Assembly: GCA_036382575.1 (NCBI GenBank)
Contig: DASVHL010000034.1
Location: forward strand, 1 to 14,409
DNA length: 14,409 nt
From: UBA6022 sp036382575
GTDB lineage: Bacteria; Patescibacteriota; Saccharimonadia; Saccharimonadales; Saccharimonadaceae
Direction of reading: 5' to 3'
In this document: piece after piece, positions 7,425 through 12,773 of the stretch
How the letters are laid out: each line of letters starts with the position of its first letter
How positions within the stretch are numbered: the first letter of the stretch is position 1
Notes under the pieces: model-generated
Seen by the model: the letters and a program-made list of their open reading frames with translations, nothing else
Databases searched by the model: none
Told to the model about the DNA's origin: nothing
Position numbers and translations under genes: made by a program

Positions 7425-8015
7425 ATGCTAATCACAGGCTTACGCTTACTCAACGCACCGGTTATGGGGTTACAGACCGGCAGCGAACTCGCTCGAACCA
7501 GCAAAGCCATTGTTGATCCAAAAACACTTGCTATTGTCGCTTACGAAGTCACTGGACCACTCTTAAACGAGCACCCGTCGCTCCTTCGCGTCGCCGACGT
7601 TCGTGAATTTAGTGATATTGGTCTGATTGTCGATTCGAGTGATGAGTTCGTAGGACTAGACGATATTATTAAATTGAAATCTGTCTATGATCTCCACTTT
7701 TCACCAGTTGGTATGCATGTCATTGACGAGAATCGCCATAAACTAGGCAAGGTTGAAAGCTACACCATCGAAACAGGGGCCTTTCTTATTCAACAACTTA
7801 TCGTCAAACGCCCACTTCTTAAGAGCCTGAATGACTCTCAGCTCCTTGTTCATCGTACCCAAATTACAGAGATTAATGACCGCGAGATTGTCGTCCATTC
7901 ACAAGCAAAAGTACCCGAACCTGCTCTCGAGAATGTACGTAATAGCTACACCAATCCTTTCCGCAAAAGCCAACAAGCCGAGCAGATCAATCCATCAAAT
8001 CATCAGTCGTCGTAA
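7425..8015 (+). CDS. Double PRC-barrel domain protein
   Basis: A 196-residue soluble protein with two PRC-barrel-like units, about 12-80 (GLQTGSELARTSKAIVDP...LIVDSSDEFVGLDD) and about 94-158 (VGMHVIDENRHKLGKVESY...RTQITEINDREIVV), followed by a polar, probably disordered tail (about 160-196) containing SYTNPFRKS. PRC barrels are small beta-barrels found in RimM and photosynthetic reaction centre H subunits, used for protein or RNA contacts; no enzymatic residues are expected. It lacks the RimM N-terminal domain, so it is not RimM. It follows the pilus operon closely but has its own leaderless promoter, so a pilus role is only suggested by position. Its last 29 nt overlap the end of recX on the opposite strand. 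Confidence 0.82.
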   Translation: MLITGLRLLNAPVMGLQTGSELARTSKAIVDPKTLAIVAYEVTGPLLNEHPSLLRVADVREFSDIGLIVDSSDEFVGLDDIIKLKSVYDLHFSPVGMHVIDENRHKLGKVESYTIETGAFLIQQLIVKRPLLKSLNDSQLLVHRTQITEINDREIVVHSQAKVPEPALENVRNSYTNPFRKSQQAEQINPSNHQSS

Positions 8016-8634
8016 GCGCACGCTTGATATCATCATAGCTGAATCCTTGACGCGCTAAATATTGCATAAACTTCTGATCATCAGGATAGCGATTACGTTT
8101 TTTAGCAATAACTTTTGCCAGCTCATCGTCGTCAGTGCGCGAAGAGTCGGCCAATTGATGTTCAATAATAGTTCTATCGACACCTTTAGCTTGTAGCTCT
8201 GCCTGTAGTTTTCGTTGACTCGTGCCTTTGGTGAGGCTACGATTTTCAACCCAATAGCGGGTAAATTTTTCGTCATCGATATACCCTTTTTCGACGAGGC
8301 GCTCAAAGACCCGATTCGTAATTTCAGGTGCAACCCCTTTCTTCATTTCGCCCGTCTTGGTGCGTGTGTCGCGGGTTTTACGGTACAGATAGTCTCGAAT
8401 CTCCCGTGAAGAGTGTGGACGCATCAAACAATACTCGAGCGCACGAGCGTACACCTTGCCAAATTGACTTTCCGTTTCAAGAGCCCGAAGCTCTTCTTCG
8501 CTGTAATCTTTGCCGACTTTGATCCCTAGATCGGCATACTGGAAAATATCGAGACTAAATCGATATTTTCCATCCACCATCACGTTCAGCCGGTTTTTAT
8601 CCTTTTGCTGAGCGGTGATTCCAGTAATAATCAT
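7987..8634 (-). CDS. recX: RecX, regulatory protein of RecA
   Basis: RecX binds RecA filaments and limits or remodels their growth. The 215-residue protein has the family plan: an N-terminal beta segment (1-45), then three-helix repeats, seen as ALEYCLMRPHSSREIRDYL (65-83) with VFERLVEKGYIDDEKF (109-124), the second repeat SLTKGTSQRKLQAELQAKG (133-151), and the third QKFMQYLARQGFSYDDIKRAL (187-207). A charged insertion of about 20 residues (87-106) extends the first repeat. GGAG 6 nt before the ATG supports the start. It follows recA after 22 nt, the usual recA-recX operon. The 3' end overlaps the PRC-barrel gene by 29 nt. Confidence 0.95.
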   Translation of the reverse strand: MIITGITAQQKDKNRLNVMVDGKYRFSLDIFQYADLGIKVGKDYSEEELRALETESQFGKVYARALEYCLMRPHSSREIRDYLYRKTRDTRTKTGEMKKGVAPEITNRVFERLVEKGYIDDEKFTRYWVENRSLTKGTSQRKLQAELQAKGVDRTIIEHQLADSSRTDDDELAKVIAKKRNRYPDDQKFMQYLARQGFSYDDIKRALTTTDDLMD

Positions 8635-8656
8635 GCGTAACTCCAGACTAGGCGAG

Positions 8657-9730
8657 TTACGCTTCGTCAGCGGCAGTCATCACAGGTTCAGCATCACCAG
8701 CAGCTTCAGCTACCTTAGCACGAACCTTAGCTTCAATTTCAGCCAACACTTCAGGGTTTTCTTTTAGATATACCTTACTTGCTTCGCGGCCTTGGCCAAT
8801 CTTGCCATCGTTATAGTCGAACCATGCACCAGCTTTACCAACGATGCCATGTTGAACAGCAAGGTCAAGAACGTCGCCGGTCTTTGAGATACCTTCGTTG
8901 TACATAATGTCGAACTCAGCAACGCGGAAAGGAGGAGCGATCTTGTTCTTTACGACCTTGACCTTTGTGCGGTTACCGACAATGTCCTCCCCAACCTTAA
9001 TCTGGCCAGTGCGACGAATATCAAGACGGACTGATGCGTAGAACTTCAGGGCGTTACCACCGGTAGTCGTTTCTGGGTTACCAAACATCACACCGATCTT
9101 CATACGGATCTGGTTAATAAAGATGACGGTTGTCTTACTCTTATTAATAATACCTGTTAGCTTACGAAGCGCCTGGCTCATCAAACGAGCCTGAAGGCCC
9201 ATGTGGCTATCGCCCATATCACCATCGATTTCAGCTTGTGGAACAAGTGCGGCAACAGAGTCGACAACAACGAGATCAACTGCGTTAGAACGAACTAGCG
9301 TTTCAGCAATCTCAAGTGCCTGTTCACCGTTGTCTGGCTGACTAACATAGAGGTTATCAGTATCAACACCTAGGCGACGTGCGTAGGCAGGGTCAAGGGC
9401 ATGCTCAGCATCGATAAACGCTGCCGTACCACCGTTCTTCTGAACTTCCGCAATTGCGTGAAGAGTCAAAGTGGTTTTACCTGAGCTTTCAGGGCCATAA
9501 ATCTCAATGATACGGCCTTTTGGATATCCACCACCCAGTGCCAGGTCAACGCTGAGTGAGCCACTTGATACTAGCTCAACATCAACACGGGCCGTGTCAC
9601 CTAAACGACGGATCGAGCCGTCACCAAACTGTTTAGTAATTTGATCCATTGCAAGGCCAAGCGCCTTTAATTTACCCTCATTAGTGGCTGATTTTTCGGC
9701 CATTTCTGGTTTTTCGGTCTTTTTCGCCAT
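8657..9730 (-). CDS. recA: RecA recombinase
   Basis: The DNA-dependent ATPase that pairs homologous strands and is central to repair, transformation and any SOS response. All hallmarks are present: Walker A GPESSGKTT (79-87), catalytic Glu in DAEHALD (107-113), Walker B LVVVDSV (153-159), loop L1 around EIDGDMGDSHMGLQ (167-180) and loop L2 NQIRMKIGVMFGNPETTTGG (206-225). The length of 357 is normal, with a Lys/Glu-rich N-terminal extension and an Ala/Glu-rich acidic tail. A strong Shine-Dalgarno (GAGGGG, 9742-9737, 6 nt spacing) supports the start. No recognisable LexA box (Bacillus or E. coli type) was seen upstream. recX is downstream in the same transcript. Confidence 0.99.
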   Translation of the reverse strand: MAKKTEKPEMAEKSATNEGKLKALGLAMDQITKQFGDGSIRRLGDTARVDVELVSSGSLSVDLALGGGYPKGRIIEIYGPESSGKTTLTLHAIAEVQKNGGTAAFIDAEHALDPAYARRLGVDTDNLYVSQPDNGEQALEIAETLVRSNAVDLVVVDSVAALVPQAEIDGDMGDSHMGLQARLMSQALRKLTGIINKSKTTVIFINQIRMKIGVMFGNPETTTGGNALKFYASVRLDIRRTGQIKVGEDIVGNRTKVKVVKNKIAPPFRVAEFDIMYNEGISKTGDVLDLAVQHGIVGKAGAWFDYNDGKIGQGREASKVYLKENPEVLAEIEAKVRAKVAEAAGDAEPVMTAADEA

Positions 9731-9759
9731 AGTTATCCCCTCTTCTTAATCTATCTACT

Positions 9760-9765
9760 ATTATA
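9760..9765 (-). promoter_or_regulatory. recA promoter -10 box
   Basis: A perfect TATAAT on the minus strand, 29 nt before the recA ATG, predicting a leader of about 22 nt carrying the GAGGGG ribosome-binding site. A weak TGGCAA sits at the -35 position (9788-9783) with 17-nt spacing. There is no TGn extension. Confidence 0.6.
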
Positions 9766-9793
9766 CGTCGACAACTGATAATTTGCCATAAGC

Positions 9794-9840
9794 GCGAGAA
9801 CAATGAATAAAATGGTATTGGTCTCATTTTCAATGCTCGC
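9794..9840. promoter_or_regulatory. Nested inverted repeat in the recA / minor-pilin divergent region
   Basis: GCGAG (9794-9798) pairs with CTCGC (9836-9840), and inside it AAAATG (9809-9814) pairs with CATTTT (9825-9830). CAATG is also directly repeated (9801-9805, 9831-9835). It lies between the divergent recA and pilin promoters, so an operator is possible, but the arms are short and AT-rich. Confidence 0.2.
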
Positions 9841-9851
9841 AATCCAACAAG

Positions 9852-9860
9852 TGATATAAT
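9852..9860 (+). promoter_or_regulatory. Extended -10 promoter of the minor pilin gene (leaderless)
   Basis: TGA-TATAAT is a perfect extended -10. The ATG follows after 8 nt (9869), so the transcript is predicted to start within 2 nt of the start codon. No Shine-Dalgarno sequence is present. Confidence 0.7.
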
Positions 9861-9868
9861 GAGAACTA

Positions 9869-10255
9869 ATGAAACGTACAAATGGATTTACCGTCATCGA
9901 AGTAATCGTTGTTGCTCTTTTTTTAAGTGTCGCAACAGTTATTCTCTTTATTCAAAAGAACCACCTATCAACCACACAGCGCGACGATCAACGCAAAACA
10001 GCGATCAACGCCATGTACTACAGTCTTGAAGAAGTCTATTTTGCAAAAAATGGCTATTACCCTTCAGAGATTAGCGACAAGTTACTGCCATCAGTTGATC
10101 CAGCCCTATTCAAAGATCCAAACGGCATCACACTAGGCGACAAAGATGCGAACTACCGCTATGAAGGCGTTAACTGCGATAACGACAAGTGTAAAGGCTA
10201 CAGCCTGCGTGCTGATCTTGAAAAAGAAGCTGACTACGTAAAAACAAATCGATAA
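9869..10255 (+). CDS. Short type IV pilin-like protein (minor pilin candidate)
   Basis: A 128-residue prepilin with leader KRTNG and cleavage motif G6/FTVIEV; Glu11 is the conserved E5 of the mature form. A hydrophobic helix spans 7-29. The segment YSLEEVYFAKNGYYPSE (51-67) resembles the matching part of the longer pilin at 245-769. Cys103 and Cys108 are close together and could form a small disulfide loop. It stands alone, divergent from recA and ending 3 nt short of the convergent PH-domain gene. Its short length and isolated position suggest a minor or initiating pilin; roles such as DNA binding in uptake are conceivable but not shown. It would use the PilB/PilC machinery encoded nearby. 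Confidence 0.87.
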   Translation: MKRTNGFTVIEVIVVALFLSVATVILFIQKNHLSTTQRDDQRKTAINAMYYSLEEVYFAKNGYYPSEISDKLLPSVDPALFKDPNGITLGDKDANYRYEGVNCDNDKCKGYSLRADLEKEADYVKTNR

Positions 10256-10258
10256 CGA

Positions 10259-11026
10259 CTAAGATTGTTCGACTGGTCGGCCATTCTTGAATGCTTCAAC
10301 GGCATTGTTCAAAATAGCGATTTGCTCTTTTGGATTAGCCACGTAACTAAATCGGTAGGTTGTTTCATCACCTTCGGTACTGAGGCGAATTGACCCGTAA
10401 TTGAATAGCATTTGAATAATGCCTTTTTGGTCGTAGCTTGCATCTTCGATGTTTGCAAGACTTACGGTTTGCTCCTTACGGGTAAATAAACTCATCTGCA
10501 GTTCTTGAATCACGCTCTCATTCGTAAGAAAGAAACGATTATTAACATAGACCCAAATAGCGATATAGCCACCAAGCAGGACGAGTGTACCAAAAAGCAA
10601 ACCGATCATAAGAACTATGCCATACGACGGCGCATCAAAGAAGCCTAGTGATTCGGCGATAATGTCGTAATTAAACAGAATTAATGCCACAAGAGTTAAT
10701 AACACTGCCGTTAGGCCGACAGGAATAGTCAGTCCAATTGGATGACGACGGACAGCACTCAGAATATACTCAGCTTTACTCAGGTTCAAATGTGGATATT
10801 CAGCCGTTGAGCGATCGTGCTTGAGCTGCATTTCAGGAGTAATCTCTTGCGCTTCGGGACTGATCGCACGACTCAGGTGAACTACCTGCGGTGCCGCTGC
10901 AGCATCCGTTTGAGGCGGCGCTGCATATAAAGGGTTACCGTTTGTATCGTATGCCACCGGTTGGGGTGGTGGAGTGTTGGATGGTTGATTCTGCGGAGGA
11001 ATCGGTGGGGATACTTGATCTGCCAT
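10259..11026 (-). CDS. Membrane-anchored bacterial PH-domain (YdbS/bPH2-like) protein
   Basis: A 255-residue protein with a proline-rich, probably disordered cytoplasmic N-terminus (1-45, PPIPPQNQPSNTPPPQP then NGNPLYAAPP), a linker, two transmembrane helices (about 97-119 and 136-161), and a C-terminal bacterial PH-like domain (about 162-245) with FFLTNESVI, SLANIEDASYDQKGI and LFNYGSIRL, the usual bPH2 features. The molecular function is unknown; such proteins are membrane-associated and have no catalytic motif. I place the start at 11026, 13 codons inside the longest frame, because a perfect extended -10 ends 6 nt before this ATG and the longer version would overlap both the promoter and ruvB. 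It is transcribed in the same direction as ruvB. Confidence 0.82.
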   Translation of the reverse strand: MADQVSPPIPPQNQPSNTPPPQPVAYDTNGNPLYAAPPQTDAAAAPQVVHLSRAISPEAQEITPEMQLKHDRSTAEYPHLNLSKAEYILSAVRRHPIGLTIPVGLTAVLLTLVALILFNYDIIAESLGFFDAPSYGIVLMIGLLFGTLVLLGGYIAIWVYVNNRFFLTNESVIQELQMSLFTRKEQTVSLANIEDASYDQKGIIQMLFNYGSIRLSTEGDETTYRFSYVANPKEQIAILNNAVEAFKNGRPVEQS

Positions 11027-11032
11027 ACTTAT

Positions 11033-11041
11033 ATTATAGCA
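11033..11041 (-). promoter_or_regulatory. Extended -10 promoter of the PH-domain gene (leaderless)
   Basis: TGC-TATAAT on the minus strand, 6 nt before the ATG at 11026 and just after the ruvB stop codon (11048-11046). The predicted transcription start falls on the start codon. Confidence 0.7.
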
Positions 11042-11045
11042 AGTC

Positions 11046-12065
11046 CTAGAGACTTTTCGGTGCACTACGCCCCAGATGAGTATACGCCTTGGCAGTTACC
11101 CGTCGACCGCGTGGTGTCCGCTCAATAAAACCAATCTGTAGCAAATACGGCTCGTAAAAATCTTCAATCGTGGTCGCTTCATCACCAGTGAGTGCGGCGA
11201 TCGTGTTCAAGCCAACTGGATTATTGCCATAATTATCAATAATACTTGTTAGCAGATTACGATCAGCTGCATCGAGCCCTAGGTCGTCGATTTCCAGAAG
11301 CTCCAGTGCACTTTTAGTGACCGTCGTATCAATAATGCCATCACCGTTAACATCAGCGTAGTCACGCACGCGCTTCAGCAATCGATTAGCAATACGCGGT
11401 GTCAGACGCGCTCGGGTTGATAGCATCTCGGCAGATATAGGATGAATGTCGCTTTCCAGAATCGCCGCTGCACGTGTAATGACCTGAGAAATTTCAGCAG
11501 GCGTGTAAAACTCTAAACGGTGAATTAAGCCAAAACGGTCACGCAGTGGTGCCGCCAGTGCCCCTGTTCGTGTCGTCGCACCGATCACCGTAAACTTCGG
11601 CAAATCAAGACGAACAGAGCGAGCAGCCGGACCCTTACCAATAACGATGTCTAGTTTAAAATCTTCCATAGCGCTATACAGCACTTCTTCAACCGTGCGA
11701 GATAAACGGTGGATCTCATCGATAAATAAAATATCACCATCACCAAGGTTAGTCAGAATACTTGCCAGGTCACCGGCACGTTCAATCGCTGGACCTGCGG
11801 TTACGCGGATACTCTTGCCCATCTCGTTCGCGATAACAGTTGCCATCGTGGTTTTGCCGAGCCCAGGAGGGCCATAAAGCAAAACGTGGTCAATTGGCTC
11901 TTCACGTTTTTTAGCAGCATCAATCGCAAGCTTGAGGTTACGTTTTAGACGATCCTGACCGACATAGTCAGCAAAGCTTTGCGGTCGCAAAGTAATCTCA
12001 ATTTGCTGCTCATCGACGCTACCCTCGTCGTGAACACTTGTATCAACAATTCGTTCTACAGCCAT
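11046..12065 (-). CDS. ruvB: RuvB, Holliday junction branch-migration ATPase
   Basis: The AAA+ hexameric motor that, with RuvA, drives branch migration of Holliday junctions. In the 339-residue form: LRPQSFADYVGQ (26-37), Walker A GPPGLGKTT (65-73), Walker B ILFIDEIH (112-119), sensor 1 GATTRTG (162-168), the arginine-finger segment PLRDRFG (173-179), and the C-terminal winged helix with the DNA wing TPRGRRVT (317-324). A longer frame begins at 12095, but its ten extra codons cover the extended -10 box, so I choose the ATG at 12065, which also gives the usual MAVER-like N-terminus. ruvA lies 88 nt upstream on the same strand; ruvB appears to have its own promoter. RuvC is not in the window. 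Confidence 0.97.
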   Translation of the reverse strand: MAVERIVDTSVHDEGSVDEQQIEITLRPQSFADYVGQDRLKRNLKLAIDAAKKREEPIDHVLLYGPPGLGKTTMATVIANEMGKSIRVTAGPAIERAGDLASILTNLGDGDILFIDEIHRLSRTVEEVLYSAMEDFKLDIVIGKGPAARSVRLDLPKFTVIGATTRTGALAAPLRDRFGLIHRLEFYTPAEISQVITRAAAILESDIHPISAEMLSTRARLTPRIANRLLKRVRDYADVNGDGIIDTTVTKSALELLEIDDLGLDAADRNLLTSIIDNYGNNPVGLNTIAALTGDEATTIEDFYEPYLLQIGFIERTPRGRRVTAKAYTHLGRSAPKSL

Positions 12066-12075
12066 AAGTACTTTT

Positions 12076-12084
12076 AGTATAACA
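12076..12084 (-). promoter_or_regulatory. Extended -10 promoter of ruvB (near-leaderless)
   Basis: TGT-TATACT on the minus strand, 10 nt before the ATG at 12065. Transcription would start about 3 nt before the start codon. No Shine-Dalgarno sequence is present, and no clear -35. Confidence 0.6.
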
Positions 12085-12110
12085 GATCGACGCAACCTAT
12101 GCTTGACGAG

Positions 12111-12128
12111 TTGTCACATAGGTGACAA
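12111..12128. promoter_or_regulatory. Perfect 18-bp inverted repeat between ruvA and ruvB (candidate operator)
   Basis: TTGTCAC-ATAG-GTGACAA has 7-bp arms and a 4-nt centre. It lies about 30 bp upstream of the ruvB -10 box, just beyond where a -35 would be, and 25 nt after the ruvA stop. Neither strand has a U-run after it, so it is not an intrinsic terminator. Its form fits a dimeric DNA-binding regulator; it resembles neither the E. coli nor the Bacillus LexA box. Confidence 0.45.
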
Positions 12129-12153
12129 ATTCATTCACGAACCTGAATTACAG

Positions 12154-12729
12154 CTAGCCGCGAAGAGCCTGCGTCACACGCTCGGCTGTCGATAAATCGG
12201 TCGAAACCCCTTCAAGTGCTCGTGTCGCGTCGTTCAAATTATACCCCAGGGCCATTAGGGCTTCGAGCGCTTCATCCGTATGTGTGACTGGCTGAGACAA
12301 TCCGGCGGTATCGACGTCAGTCCGGATCGCTAGGCCAACTTTATCGGTAAGATCGACAATGACACGCTCAGCGATACGCTTGCCGACACCACTTGCTTTG
12401 GTAATAAACACCACGTCACCGTTCGCGATAGCATTTCGCACCACTTCACTTTCGCCGAGTGACAAAATAGACAAACCTGCCTTTGGGCCAACACCCTGGA
12501 CTGTAATCAACATTTCAAATAATTTCTTAGCGGCTAGACTCGTAAACCCAAACAGTTCTTGTGACTGTTCACGAATATGATGATAGGTATAAAACTTTAC
12601 CGGCTCATTGAGCAATGAACGCTCGTAATCACCAAGCGCCACTGCGACTTCGTACCCGACACCGTGCACATCGACGATAACAGATGAATTAAATTTTTCG
12701 GCAACAACCCCAGAAATATGTGCAATCAT
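12154..12729 (-). CDS. ruvA: RuvA, Holliday junction DNA-binding subunit
   Basis: The tetrameric protein that holds the four-way junction and loads RuvB. The 191-residue form shows the N-terminal OB-fold domain I (1-62, MIAHISGVV... HHIREQSQELFGF), domain II with two helix-hairpin-helix motifs (ITVQGVGPKAGLSIL, 75-89; ITKASGVGKRIAERV, 109-123), and a C-terminal RuvB-contacting domain III (about 150-191, DEALEALMALGYN). The start at 12729 is chosen over 12747 because MIAHI matches the family N-terminus and an extended -10 ends 6 nt before it. It is followed by ruvB on the same strand. Confidence 0.97.
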   Translation of the reverse strand: MIAHISGVVAEKFNSSVIVDVHGVGYEVAVALGDYERSLLNEPVKFYTYHHIREQSQELFGFTSLAAKKLFEMLITVQGVGPKAGLSILSLGESEVVRNAIANGDVVFITKASGVGKRIAERVIVDLTDKVGLAIRTDVDTAGLSQPVTHTDEALEALMALGYNLNDATRALEGVSTDLSTAERVTQALRG

Positions 12730-12735
12730 GTATTT

Positions 12736-12744
12736 ATTATGACA
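12736..12744 (-). promoter_or_regulatory. Extended -10 promoter of ruvA (leaderless)
   Basis: TGT-CATAAT on the minus strand, 6 nt before the ruvA ATG at 12729, in the 44-nt gap after the PBP stop codon. Predicted transcription starts at the start codon. No Shine-Dalgarno sequence is present. Confidence 0.6.
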
Positions 12745-12773
12745 CACTCATGCCTCAACCGTTAGCAAGACTG

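Noticed and set aside
11027..11065. Longer N-terminus of the PH-domain protein starting at 11065
   Set aside because: It would overlap the ruvB 3' end and run through a perfect extended -10 promoter; the ATG at 11026 fits better.
12066..12095. Longer N-terminus of RuvB starting at 12095
   Set aside because: The ten extra codons cover the extended -10 box and do not resemble the RuvB N-terminus.
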